Shown in pieces: positions 34,243-49,200 of a stretch of DNA of 64,000 nt. The DNA is taken from assembly GCF_032854445.1 (NCBI RefSeq), contig NC_088301.1, positions 58,478,512 to 58,542,511 of the forward strand, written 5' to 3'. Made by a program: the position numbers and the translations under genes. Positions within the stretch are counted from its first letter, which is position 1, and every line of letters begins with the position of its first letter. Below the pieces are notes generated by a model that made no database searches, was not told where the DNA came from, and was given only the letters and a program-made list of their open reading frames with translations. The stretch is from Liolophura sinensis. Taxonomy: Eukaryota; Mollusca; Polyplacophora; Chitonida; Chitonidae.

Positions 34243-37200
34243 TTAAACCTTGTCTTTAGTGGACCGTTCTGCATATTTTGCAGCCTTTTGAATCTGTCGG
34301 AATTTTTCTGGGTGCTTTTTGAAGTAAATGATAGTTCCAACAAGGACAAGAAGGATAGCTACACAAACCACTGCAGCTCCAACATACACCCCTATTTTGC
34401 TCTCTGAGCGCGCAACATAGACACCACCTTCAACAGCTTCAAAGTGGGCTTTACCATTGGCAACATCAGCATTTACCCTCGTCCAAAAAGAAAATGTACT
34501 TGGGTCACTGCGATACATTGCAACTGTACAAACAGAACAGTCCACAGCCATTTGCACAGAAAATGTCCTTCCATTCACAGCGAGCCGTTCAACAGGATGT
34601 ACCACCAGAAAATTGCTAACGTAGGAATCACCCACCTGAAACATGAATGAAGTGTTACATGGTGTCTTTTTTACAGGTGGAGCCACTAGGAAGTTAAAAC
34701 CAAGATTTTCCTGACAATGAATTTACTTTATAAGTTCAAATAATATCACACACGAGTTTCTGAAGAGATCTGCAAGACGTTGTCTAGCCTGGACAGCAAT
34801 GTCAGGGACTAATCTAACCAGCCTAAATTTTCATGATTTGCAGCACCACATGGTCTGTGAACGATTTTTTCAGTGCAATGTGTACATGAACATGCAGTTT
34901 ATATTAGAATCATGGCTGTGGTAAAAAATTGGGCAAAACAATTTTAAAGAACAGATAAAACCGCAAAATGATTTTGACCACGGAAAATACAAGTAAAGAC
35001 AGCCCTTCTACGAGAATAAAGATATTTTGCAGTTTTGCTTTATTATAATATTCAAGTTTCTGTACACTCACAGAAATTTCTCGACCTCGGCTTCTTATTT
35101 CCTTATCACCTTTCAATGGAGACCAGCTTTCTAGCCTGATTTTCTGAAGTCTGTCAAACACTCCCTGGGGGACAACTGCTGTAGCACTCCTAGAAAATTA
35201 CAAGTACATGTATTGATGAGTTCAGAGTTTCATAAAGAACCTTGATAGTCGAACAAGGAATGTAAGAATATAAATTACAGAAACATACAGGTAGCTCGTT
35301 AAAACAGGTATTACTATGAACTGCTAAAATACCGAAACCAAAAACACAATATAAAGACAATAATAGACTCTTGTGTAAAGTGTCTAATTTTTTAAGTTAG
35401 TATTCCCATAATCCATCTAATATTATCTCAGAAAAGTGTGCTATCCCTCATAAAAGTGTGCTATCCCTCATAAAAGTGTGCTATTCAAAGGTCTATTTAA
35501 TATTTAGGCGATTTCTGGTCATAGCACAAACTATATTTTAGTAAACATTGCAGTGTCCATTATTTCAGCACTGGGATATAAAGAGAATTTCGGTTTCCTC
35601 CACCCATGAAACTAACTACAGCCACTGTGATGGGTTTGACTTAATATGTATCATCTGGAAACACTTCAGAAGAATGCTGATAATGTGAAAAGCAAGTAAT
35701 TCTCACCCATCAGAGAGGCTAACATTTCCTCCACTCCAGCCAATGGCTGCCAATGTAACGAGATAATCGTACGCCAAAATTCTGCCTTTGTGGTCTCGGT
35801 TAGAAAAGTTGTTGTTTCTAGTCGACATATAGTTGTATGTTCCTGCTATGGTGACCTTCTTAGGGGTCAAGTCAAAGTAAGTTCCTGCATCATCCAGCTC
35901 TGACATATCCCCTCCAAACTGATCTGTAACATACAGGACAACATATCACATCGAAATGGCTTTGCCAATCTTCTTTGTCTTCAGGCATATGTTCACAATA
36001 CATGTAATAATAAAGATTAATACTACGAAAGAATTATACAAGTAATAACTTTTTTTTGCTTTATCTTATTCAACATATTTTTCAAAAATGTTGACAATTA
36101 ACAGATTTTAGCGATACATGAAACATCTGTTTTCTGATATGCAAACCAAGTTGCTCCCACATACCCAGTATTAATTCACTGTTTATATCATTTCTGAAAA
36201 TGTGTGACCACTGACATAAAATACACACAAAAAAGAGAAGTGAATAAGAAATTTGAAATTTAAAAAAACTGTTTTAATGTGAAAACATTAGATTAGTCTA
36301 GTATGAAGTGGCATACAGTGAGTGTCAGTAATGAATGAAACATCACTTAAAATCTCAAACACAACTGTCTTTTAAACAAACTTGGGCAAGGAAAAACAGA
36401 GACAATTTAATATAGCACCTATATATAACTAATGTTTATGTCCACTGAAACACTACCATTCAAAGTATCTTAAACCAGCATTAAATTTTTTTTTTACATA
36501 TTTTTAAACCCAGAAAAAGTTTAGTGAAACTTCACCTACACACAGCTTCAGCGCGTCTTCATTATCGACAACAAGGTGACATCATGTTAACTCTAGCTCT
36601 CTAATGTCGAAGGTATTTTCCACATTATAGTTAATGAAGGTCCAAGTGATAAAAAGAGTTCTGTCATAAAGTAAGCCAGCAATACTGTTCACAGATTAAG
36701 TATGCTTGGATGGGGTATCCCTGGTTCAGGTCATAGCCTCAGGAAGGGTTGTGATGGTGATTTTGATCCCTATTAAATGTTTACAAAATTACAATAGGAT
36801 TGTTGTACAACTAGATTAGTGCTCAATTCTGAAACAAAAGGAAATAAATGTAAGCAACACTGAGCCTGATCTATAGAAATCTAAGATAAGAGCGCTGCTG
36901 ACCTAGTCATTGCAGATGTCAGACAAAGCATTTTGGCTTGAATATTGTTTCAATAACTTTACTCTACTTTATTAACGAAAACAGGAAGAAAATCAGCACT
37001 AGTATGCGAGAACAACAAAGGAGCACAATTTAAATTCTTCAAGTGTAACAAATTTAGAGAAAAAATATTTATATCATAAGAATTAATTAACTTTAAGCAT
37101 TGTCTGGTGAGATGTCGTCTTCTCATTCCCATCAACCTTCAGCCTCCCTAATGAATATTTTACTGACTCTGATATTTGTTATTTAGAAACTGCTGACTAA

Positions 37201-40200
37201 ATGGTAAAATCAAGAACAAAGAATGTATCTGTATAATTTGAACAGCCTGTTAATGTAGGCCTTGGGTCTTCTGAAGAGATGAATGTGTTTTGGGCCGAGG
37301 CAGTATGCTACTGTCTGACATAAATTGTGATACCATTGTTGAATATAACACAGTTTGCAAATCAACTAATTTTACATCTGTGCTCGCCAGTAAATGATAC
37401 AGACCTGTCCCACAACACTAAAATGATGTTTTATGCAGTAGTTCTTTGTTATCACGTCACTTCATGGAGTTAATGGGTAATAGCTACAACACAGCTTAGG
37501 CTGCGCAATCTGATAGCAATCTGTTTGATTAAATAAAATTTTCAAGACGTCTGCCTCGATCCATACCAGCCATTTGTGCAGTATTGTCTGTTTGTTCAAT
37601 ATGTTCTTCAGTGAAATCTCATTAAAATCATAAAGTATGATACTTTTTAGAAAGCTTGAGAATCCTGCTTTCGACTGAAGTATGTTCTAGCCAGGTGCTG
37701 TCTTGTCCTTTAAGAAAGCTGCAAATTTTTTTTATCACAAAATCAGCACAACACTTACAACAGTTTATTTGAAGCAACCTTGTCATGAACTTTACCACAA
37801 TATCTTTTTTGTCATCTTTATATGGTAAGAGAACTCTCTGCATACTCAACAAATGTCAACATTTACTCAGACTTACTGGAGTACAAGAAGGCCAGATTTT
37901 CCAGATCTTCTGGCCCAAGCCCTAACAACGTCGTATTGTCAATGTGGCTGGGATAATTTGTCCCATAATGACCGTGCATTTGACCAGGACCATACTGTGA
38001 CCCAGATCCTTCTGGGTACACCTGGGCATTCAGCAGAACCACATTACTTCTGTCTGTACCTGCTCTACCTTGCCCTTCATTGTTAGGAGGATTTGTATTC
38101 GAACCTGTCCACCTGTTGACATTAAATGGTGGCAATTTAGACAAACACAAGATATCAGGTAAGCTTTGCTTACTTATTATCCCTTCTATTAATATATCGT
38201 TTAGTGTATGCCATTAAATCATTATATACACCAAGCATGTATCTCAAATTCACAAAATTACAAGGTATCTTTGTGGCACGTCTTAACTGAGAATAAACCA
38301 GCTTATCCTCAACATGTATACTGAACAAAAAAAAAAGAAACTTCATGTTTTACTTTATCTTGCAAACATACCCATATGGAATCTGGTTTATGGACGTAAT
38401 GAGCGCAGTATTAGGCATTCAGGTGCGCTTGGTGCACCTTCCACCATAAACAGTATCATAATGGAGTGAACTTTTTGATTTCAAAGGGACTGGCCATCTG
38501 TATTAGAGCTTGTTCAGTATTACATATAACCTCCTGCCCCCCCACCGCTACACACACACACCCCACCCAAGGTCAAATGCATTCCCACTGACTAACACTC
38601 GTACACACGGCAATAGGCAATCTGCGTCATTGCTGTACTAATATGGAGCCCAGCTCTTAAAAATATGGGGTCAACATCCCAAGACCAGATGATTTCTGCC
38701 AAAAGCATGCCATACATGTAAGTGTTAGATGGGATTGAGGTGAGGTGATCTCCATGGCTAGTCCTTGGAATCAATACTTGCATTTTACAAGAAATCTCCA
38801 TGATCTCAGGTTTCAGCACTGGTGACATATTGCCCAGCATATACCTTCATAACTTTTCATCTGTGTAAAGATCGACATGAGGATGTCAGACACGAAGACG
38901 GGCAGCATGCAAGCCATTTCACATGTTGTGAGCAGTTATGTGACCTATAAGCAGTGCATCACTGCTTGATCTTGCAGTCATAAAACGATTATGCAAAGCA
39001 TGCACATTTAGCCGAATTTCAATGTCCTCACATGTGTCATCCTGACCAGAGACTGTCAGATGTCGTACGCATTTGATGTAAACATGTCTTCAGGTTGTGA
39101 ACTGTCCATCTACTGCATCTCAAGTCACATGTAACAACCATAGTAGACTTGCCAGTCTGCAGCATGCTAACTGCATATTCATGTTCAACATTTGCATGAT
39201 GTGGAGTGAGAATTGTTTAGCATCACCTGCAAATTCCTAACACATCTTAATACTCAGACACATGAAATTGTGGTCAGATGACCTCGGACAACTGCAAGGT
39301 CTCGTTTTACAAAAGAGCATGCTGCATGCATCCTGTGTGGTTTACCATAATTGCATTGGTCGGATGCATCAGGTTAGACCTGGCCATTAACGCATTTGCC
39401 CCTATATCTACCTTGTGCTACCCATTTTCAATATAATTCATTTCTGCAAATGTGAAGTTTCTTTTGTTTTTGGTCAGCATCTTAGACCACTATTGGTCCA
39501 ATGTAATTACATGTACTCACTGGAAGTGAATATAATCTCCTTCTGCCACCTCAAGGTCATTTGGGACAAAGTCATACTCCACAGCTGGGTACACCTGCAC
39601 AATATTTCCTCGTTTACCACGCACATTCAGGTTATGGATCACAGAACCCTGAAGCTCTTCTGGCCTGCGTCGGATCTGGAATGCATGGGACCTAAAACAC
39701 ACACCAAAACACAGACCTGGATCCATTTACCTGACAACTTGATTTTGAGATGGTGGGATTCAATTTCCTCGGAAATGGATCAAAATTTATTTTAACTGTA
39801 GACCGAATGTTATTTAAACAGTTAATTGTTTTAATATGGGAACAAGACTTGGCTTTTACGTGGTAGGCCTACAAGCATTAAATATGAATTAGTACGGAAT
39901 TTTGGCAACAGACAATAATTAAATACCTTACTTGCATGGAACCAAGAATAAATTGCAGAAAGAGTACCTGTCCTGAAACACACGGCCAAACTGAGCCGTA
40001 TTTATTGCCAGTTGGAGGTCAAAGTCCAGCTCTGGATCAGAAAACAGCTTCACTAAGGGGTTATTTTCAAACACATATCCTCGTTCTTCAGCTTCAGTCT
40101 GTGTACTAAATTCATATCTTCCAGAAAAGTCCACTTTTGATGGTTGGTTTCTCTCAGCATTCAGACTGGAGTCTGTGTTCCATGGGTTGTAATCATCTGT

Positions 40201-43200
40201 TGAGATGTTGTACCTGAAAAAAAAAATTCATCATTTCTGTAGGAAAAATCAATTCATCATTTCTGTGGGAAAAATCAATTCAACATTTCTGTAGTAAAAA
40301 TCAATTAAAATGTTGGGCAATTAATTTATTAACATTGGTAAGGATATAAATTCTTGATTTAAAAGTGAATAACGAAGGCAAAATGACAATAGTTTTTGTC
40401 TGTGGTAAAAGTTCATGGAAACAGTAATGAAATCATCTTCAGAGAATGTCTGAAAACATGGTACTCCTTACATCCCAGTACTCCACAAAAAAAAAAAAAA
40501 AAAAAAATTTCAGACAGTGGCCTGCATGGCGCTACTATTAGGCAGTGGAATATTTTATGCCAAGACAATCCCACAGGAGAAATACAGAAGTGTCCATTGT
40601 ATGAATATGGTCATATACTCTGTGGAAAGGCTAAACTTTAGATGAATGTGTATGCGTGTTCAATCTACATGCAGACACATGTGGAAAAGAGAAATTTAGA
40701 TGAATATGTTCAATTCATACTTGCAGACACATGTGGAAAAGATAGATTTTAGATGAATTAATGTATTCAATCTACATGCAAACACATACTTGTGGAAAAC
40801 AGAAATCTTAGATGTATTTGGACATACTGTGTTGAAAGGATTAGATGAATGTGTCCAATCCACCTTGCCTGCATAGTGGTGATGAATCCGTTAAGCATGC
40901 CTCTGCATAATGGTTGTATACAAATAAACCATTTTGTCATCTTAACTGTCTTCTACCTTCTTCATAGTTACGTAACCAATTTCATCTCCTAATTTCTTAC
41001 GTCGAAGGAAAGGCTGGATGACACTTGAGTGACATGGATCAGATGATTATTTTTGTTCTTGCCTTATTCTCATGACACAGCTTTTCCCTTCAATATCTGG
41101 CACAGTCCAGTTGTACAGGTTTGGATGTCCATCAACTCCATTGCCCAGATGGTTGTCTCTGGAGAGTTCCGTCTCTCTGCAGTCAGGGGGAGGCAACCCA
41201 TGTGAAGGCATCTCTCTCCACTCTCCATTCACACAGTCCCTGTGGCCAGATGGGTAGCAAAAGGCCTGAAACACATACATTTGATTTCGTTTCCTTTCTG
41301 GATCCTTTTTTGATCTCATAATTACAAATAATATAAAAGTCATGTTTTATGCAAGTAGAGTAACACTCAAACCAGAGATTTTGTAGTTTGGCACTACATT
41401 TAGCCATGTTCATGAGTAATTCATTTCAATCCCATTAAATGCAAGTTAAGACTTTGTTAAGGTTTTGCAGTAAACTGATGCCATTAAAACAATTTACTTT
41501 GGTTAAGGGATAACATGTTGCTGTAATCAACATACTTGATGAAGAACATGAGGGTGACAAAACTTTTTCCCACATTGACCTGAAGGTCACTCAAGCCCGC
41601 TGACAGTCAGTGTGTCAATAGGTCAACAGGATGCAGTCAGTCAGTATGAATGAGCACTGGTTCCTACAATGAGTCATCCCCCATGACCTCACCTCACATT
41701 CTGATTTTGTGGTTGGGAGTAACAACTGCCTCTTGTTGACTGCCATGACCAGTTCAGGAAGTACGCACTCCCATTTGGACTTGACATTCTGGCTCTCAGA
41801 CTTGTAGAAGTCACACCGTCTTGGGTCATTTGTCATCACCACAATATCCTGCAAGCGATTAAATCAGAGCAAGATTTGAGGTCTTGTAATGAGTTTTGCA
41901 CAAAGTCCCACCAAGACAATCAGAAAGTTATAAATAAAACTAAACAAATAACCAGTGAACATTCTTGCCATGAATACAATCCACCATTCCATGAGAAACT
42001 GAATTACCAACGCTGTTTAATATAGGGGGCTTTTACATTTTACTCATTATCAGCTTTTGATCATTACTGATATGCCACCACTATATTCAATTCCATTAGC
42101 CTGCAAGTTTGTGTATTCATCCACTAGTGAGGTAAACAAAATGACTGTACTGCCCCAATGAACTATACATGCCATAATAGAAATTATTTTTATTATCATA
42201 CCATGATGAAAATTATTATTTTAATGTAATTGTTATGAATGTTTCAGGGAAGCACAGGTTTTTGCTGGCCTGAAGTTTTGTATTTTTACCCTCAGACAAT
42301 AAAGCTTTCTATTCTCATTAAATTGTGTTTGACTGTCTCCATCAGAAAATCTGACCGTTTTTCCTTCTCTCTGGAATCATGTTAGACAGTGTGTTATACG
42401 TTTTCGGTGCCTGAGTACCAATCTTACCTTCCACGGGGATGACCTCCAGTATGGGTAGTAGTCCCGCTCCTCTGGGCACTCATATCCACGCCTCGTCCCA
42501 CCAGGGTTCTGACGCGTACTTGTAGCCTTCTGGGAGTTTAATTTCTGTGTGCGACAAAAACAAGCTTACAATGGGCACAAAAATCATGCATACAGGTACA
42601 TATGTACCCACAAATTCAAATTTTCACAGAATCAAGTATTTATGACAAGATTTAATGTATAAACAGAAAGAGGACATAGAAACTAAGTTTTGCAAATTAC
42701 TAGTACATCACTACTAAGATGTTGAAAAACACATAATTACTTACTTGCTAATGCACTCGCACCCATCCTGCTTCATATTTACTTGCTATTAACTGCACTC
42801 ACACCCATCCTGCTACATATTTACTTGCTATTAATTGCGCTCGCACCCATCCTGCTACATATTTACTAGCCATTAACTGCACTTGCACCCATCTTGTTAC
42901 ATATTTACTTGCTATTAACTGCACTCACACCCATCCTGCTACATATTTACTTGCTATTAATTGCACTCGCACCCATCCTGCTACATATTTACTAGCCATT
43001 AATTGCACTCGCACCCATCCTGATATATATTTACTAGCCATTAACTGCACTTGCACCCATCTTGCTACATATTTACTTGCTATTAATTGCACTCGCACCC
43101 ATCCTGCTACATATTTACTAGCCATTAATTGCACTCGCACCCATCCTGCTACATATTTACTAGCCATTAACTGCACTTGCACCCATCTTGCTACATATTT

Positions 43201-46200
43201 ACTAGCCATTAATTGCACTCGCACCCATCCTGCTACATATTTACTTGCTATTAATTGCGCTCGCACCCATCCTGCTACATATTTACTTGCTATTAATTGC
43301 ACTCGCACCCATCCTGCTACATCTTTACTAGCTATTAATTGCACCTGCATCCATCCTGCTTCATATTTTACTAGCCATTAACTGCACTTGCACCCATCTT
43401 GCTACATATTTACTTGCTATTAATTGCACTCGCACCCTCCTGCTACATATTTACTTGCCAGCTTTACTAAACGTACATAATAGAAAGTGTGTTGGTCAAA
43501 CAGCTCAATTTATTTTAGGAACTTTAAACAAAACATTAAGTAGATGTTGCTAGTGGTTTCAGGTAAATGAAAATTACATGTACACTCCTTTCATAAACTC
43601 CCTACGTGTATCATAGGTAGTCAACATTTATCTGGTATATACCTGGTCAGCCACAAATAATCCCAGATTCCTCTGAGTAGTCTGACATTTGAGGTAGTTG
43701 TCATAGTCTTCATGCATCCCATAACTTCTGTCTGTGTTACAATCATTGTTGGCACACTGCTCTTGATTGATAGGAATTGTTCTAAAATACACAATCAGGT
43801 ATAGTCAACACACAGGTCATATTTTCTCTTGAAGGTTTGCACTACTGAAAAGTTACAGGGCAAATAACCTACCTCATGTAGCTCACATTTTAAAATTTTT
43901 CAGTATGTTTCAGGTTGCTTTCTACAGCAGTAGGCTGTTGACAGAAACAAGCAGTAGGCTGTTGACGGAAACAAGCAGTAGGCTACTGACAGAAACAAGC
44001 AGTAAGCTACTGACAGCAACAAGCAGTAGGTTACTGACAGAAACAGGCAGTAGGCTACTGACAGCAACAAGCAGTAGGCTATTGACAGAAACAAGCAGTA
44101 GGCTATTGACAGAAACAAGCAGTAGGCTACTGACAGAAACAAGCAGTAGGCTATTGACAGAAACAAGCAGTAGGCTATTGACAGAAACAAGCAGTAGGCT
44201 ATTGACAGCAACAAGCAGTAGGCTATTGACAGCAACAAGCAGTAGGCTACTGACAGCAACAAGCAGTAGGCTTCTGACAGAAACAAGCGGTAGGCTATTG
44301 ACAGAAACAAGCAGTATGCTATTGACAAAAAAAAGTAGTAGGCTATTGATAGAAACAAGCAGTAGGCTATTGACAGCAACAAGCAGTAGGCTATTGACAG
44401 CAACAAGCAGTAGGCTACTGAGAGAAACAAGCAGTAGGCTGTTGACAGTAACAAGCAGTACGCTACTGACAGCAACAACCAGTAGGCTATTGACAGTAAC
44501 AAGTAGTAGGCTATTGACAGCAACAAGCAGTAGGCTATTGATAGAAACAAGCCTAACTACACAATATACCCTGTACAGTATGCACATTTTCAGTACTAGG
44601 AGTACCTGCTATGTTTTAGCCAGGTAAAGAGGACTTACTTAGTGGTCAACCCATCCCTGAGCAGATCATCACACATGTACTGGATGATAAGTTCACAATG
44701 AGAATTTGGGGCATTACAGGAATGTTGGTTGGTCCTGAAATAAAGACATACATGTATATGTGAATACATTTCAGCATGCTACAAACTCACTAACAGGCAT
44801 ACATGTATATGTGAATACATTTCAGCATGTTACAAACTCACGAACAGGCATACATGTATATGTGAATACATTTCAGCATGTTACAAACTCACGAACAGGC
44901 ATACATGTATATGTGAATACATTTCAGCATGCTACAAACTCACGAACAGGCATACATGTATATGTGAATACATTTCAGCATGCTACAAACTCACGAACAG
45001 GCATACATGTATATGTGAATACATTTCAGCATGCCACAAACTCACGAACAGGCATACATGTATATGTGAATACATTTCAGCATGCCACAAACTCACGAAC
45101 AGGCATACATGTATATGTGAATACATTTCAGCATGTCACAAACTCACGAACAGGCATACATGTATATGTGAATACATTTCAGCATGTCACAAACTCACGA
45201 ACAGGCATACATGTATATGTGAATACATTTCAGCATGTCACAAACTCACGAACAGGCATACATGTATATGTGAATACATTTCAGCATGTCACAAACTCAC
45301 GAACAGGCATACATGTATATGTGAATACATTTCAGCATGTCACAAACTCACGAACAGGCATACATGTATATGTGAATACATTTCAGCATGCTACAAACTC
45401 ACGAACAGGCATACATGTATATGTGAATACATTTCAGCATGTCACAAACTCACTAACAGGCATACATGTATATGTGAATACATTTCAGCATGCTACAAAC
45501 TCACGAACAGGCATACATGTATATGTGAATACATTTCAGCATGCCACAAACTCACAAACAGGCATACATGTATATGTGAATACATTTCAGCATGTCACAA
45601 ACTCACAAACAGGCATACATGTATATGTGAATACATTTCAGCATGTTACAAACTCACGAAGAGGCATACATGTATACACATGCATAAATTTACACTATCA
45701 TTCCTTCGTGATATTTTGATACTTTACTGACATTTCCAAAGAGTGCAAAGCAGGCGCCAATTTTATCTCATGGAATAAACGAAACAAAGATTTAGAACCA
45801 GCACATAACTGTCTTTGAGTAAAACATACTGTCTGATTTCATATAGGTAAGTCAAAAACAGAAATGACTAGAGATATCAGATTTGTTGGAATGAATGCTT
45901 AGCCAGTAATACACTGTACACCCTAGTGAATACTACTTTATGGTGACCATGCTGTAATATCAGTACACTCGACAAAAACGCAATAACAAAACCTTTAATG
46001 TGGAGTTGCCAATTCCTGGAACCCTAAGTACTTGTTACTATAGCAACTGAAGGTGCATGGAATAAAGCAAATACAAAATTGAGTAGGCATGGTCACAAAG
46101 TTGTGTGAAGGTAGGTCATTATAAAACAGGTACTGCTAAACAAGAGTTTACTTTCCATCATTATAAATCATGTCATAAGATCTGTCACATCTATAGGCCA

Positions 46201-49200
46201 ACACTGTTTCTCAATAGGCCATAAACATGCAAAGCACTGATTCCATCTAGATGCACTAGCAAAGCACAATGACTTTCTATCAGGCAAGCAACTAACTGAC
46301 ACATATAATTTACAATTAACCGTTGCCATTGCTCACACAATTTGGTTATATTGGAGAGAAATCCTGATGATGTCCCAGGACAATCCCAGACATCCGATTT
46401 AATCCTGACATTGTCCCAGGGCGAGCCCAAACATCCCATTTAGACCTGACCTAATGCCACCTAGAATGATCCTAGATATCTTATTTAATACTGAAAAAGT
46501 CTCAGCAAGAATAGTCCCAGACATCCCATTTAGTCCTGACTGTTACAGTCTCTGGAAAGACGCAGATATCTGTTTTAGTCCCAAATGATTATCAGGAGTC
46601 TGAGATCACCATGTAACTGTCACTGTTGAAATAGTTGTATCTCAAAAAGACCATACTGAATGACATGGTACAAAAGGAATTAGTTTCCTCTGCATGGGTG
46701 TGTCTTCATTCCTTATGCTTTCAAAACTTGGGCACCTTATTCATACTCATAATTTTAACACAAGAATACATGTGTGGATTAATAAGCATGTACCCTCAGC
46801 ATTGTATCAATGTACGCAATGGACATGTGTAATATGTTTGCTTTATTTAATTGGGGTATGACTGGCCGTGGGTTTGGGAACCTCAGGCAGATTAAAGCCA
46901 GTTGGCCAGGACTAGCCATGTGAATGTATGTATCCTACATTAACAGCCTAGAAAAGACACACAGAGAAAATAATAGTCGACAACACTGACATAAGTTTAT
47001 ACAAAGGGTGTGTGACCTGGAGAAGTGACAGTGGTTAACCTAATTCATGATGAGTTAAAGGTCATCAACAATGGGACAGTGTCCACAACCTGTGCTAAGT
47101 TTGTGAAACTCTTTAGAATGTTAAAGTTTGATAAGATAGCCTGATTTTATTGATGCAAAATCCTGTACAAAGTTCAGCAGAACAGCATTTTGACATCAAC
47201 GATAATATTAGAAGTAAGATAGTATACAGTATGTCATATATTAGCACTTTTCACAAAACTTAATGACAAGAAAGAATTCATATAATATGAGAAAAGAGGA
47301 ATGTCTAGACTATCAATCTTACCATTCTATTGACAGCTTTGAACCAGCGTAATAGTAAAGGTTTCCCACATTATAACCGCCTCTGTCATTGTTTTGAGAA
47401 TCAAACAATCTGGAAGAAATATCACAAAAAAATTAATCACTAAATTCATAAGACTTACATCAAGACAATGTTGTTAATTAAATATAAATAAGACATTGTA
47501 TTTGTGAAAATCCATAAGTAAGCAAAGGTTGAAAATTTACAGTCAGTTTATTGAAACATTAAAGGAGAAGAAATCATTAAATGGCCGAGTCAATCGCGTC
47601 CTCCATCTTTAACACCCTAATTTATACTGGTGGGTGTGTTGCCTCTCAGCCTGTGAGAGTCATTAACACTGCCTGCTTGTTCATGTAAACTCAGAACCTA
47701 CGTCCAACATTCTGGTTTCCTGATCATCCAGCGGAAAACAAACTGTACCGTTTTCTACCTTCTGGGAAGAAGATTTCCCCCAGAAATGTACAAACTGCAC
47801 TTTGGCGGTTTCTGGCGGCAATTCTCCTCCTAACACAGAAGACTTCAGGACTAGTTCTTCAGGCGCGGACTTTATTTATAATTTATCACCTTGAGGTCCA
47901 GGAATTTTTTTATGGCATGCACCTGCGAGAAATGCATACTTTTCTCCTTTTCTTCTCCTTTAAAAAAATTATCATAAACAATTTGATTTAAGCTTATAAA
48001 CAATGAAACATCATTAAAAAATATTAAAATAATGCGGAAGAAACATTTTAAAATCAGACAAAGATCAAACCAGCTTTTTTCCTTCATACCTGTTAGCATT
48101 ATTCCTCTTTCTGCCTTGTTCGTTTAGTCTGTTATTTGACCCCCTAAAATATATATTCATGAACATATATTATTCCCGTGGAAGTTATAATCCATAATTT
48201 GTTACATACTCCAACCAGTTATCAGTTTAAATTTAGCTTAATTAATATGCACCTAACTAAGCATACATCCTCTAATTAGAGCCATCATAAGATAGCTATA
48301 TACCCAACAAACCCATTGAATATAATGACATGAACACCTGCATGCGCTATGCATTATTCGTCAGATTTGTTTTCAAGACAGTAGAAGGATTAGCATTATA
48401 TTACCTCACCTGGTCAGAATTTGATTTGTTTAGTGATTTATTTCACTGGAATCTTAGGAATATTTCACTTATCTGGTGGCTGCCAGCATTCTCAAATTTA
48501 CAAAAACAGATGCACAAAATAAAATTAAAAGTATACATTATCATATTTAAGGGATACTCTAAAATAAAGATTATGCTTTTAAGGGAATAGAAAAACTGAA
48601 GTTATGTCAAGAAAAGGAAAAAAAGACCTTCACTTAGGAGGCATATTTTAAATTTCCTTACAACCCTTCATTTTATATATCTTCTGTAACTGGTCAGGAT
48701 TTTTTGGAAATAACATTGATAAACCAGCTAAGAACCACCCATTCAGACTCCTCCCGAGTGGTTTCAACAGTTATCAACATTCACATATTCATGGCAGGAA
48801 GGCTGCTGGGACCCAAACACGAATGGTGAGAAGCTTTTAGTGTTATTACATATCAATTAAGACATATTCTAAACTGCACACTAAGAAACAAAAAGCATAT
48901 TGTTCCATCTATCCTTTAATGCAATCTCAGACTGCATCATTGCACACAAATAAGATGGCACGTTGGGTAATGGTATTCTGATATGGGTACATCCACACTG
49001 ACTGTGTTTCTACAGACCATTCTGGTATAGGATTCATAATTCTAATCTTCCAATTTATTTATTTGATTGCTGTTTTATGCCACACCCAAGAATATTTCAC
49101 TCATACGATGGCAGTCAGCATAATGGTGGGAGGCCACTGATCTTCCTAAGACCATTCCCTAAATCCTTGAGGGACATTTATTAGCATTTTTTTTCTTTCT

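Noticed and set aside
42745-43455. Regularly spaced repeats considered as a CRISPR-like array
   Set aside because: Units are contiguous tandem repeats without unique spacers, in eukaryotic intron sequence. The same applies to all other arrays here.
43900-44627. Long open frames on both strands (216-240 codons) that could look like a low-complexity protein
   Set aside because: They are the translation of a 24-bp minisatellite inside an intron, open on both strands because the period is eight codons.
44760-45719. 319-codon plus-strand open frame
   Set aside because: It consists only of 51-bp minisatellite units in an intron of the minus-strand gene, with no promoter or splice context.
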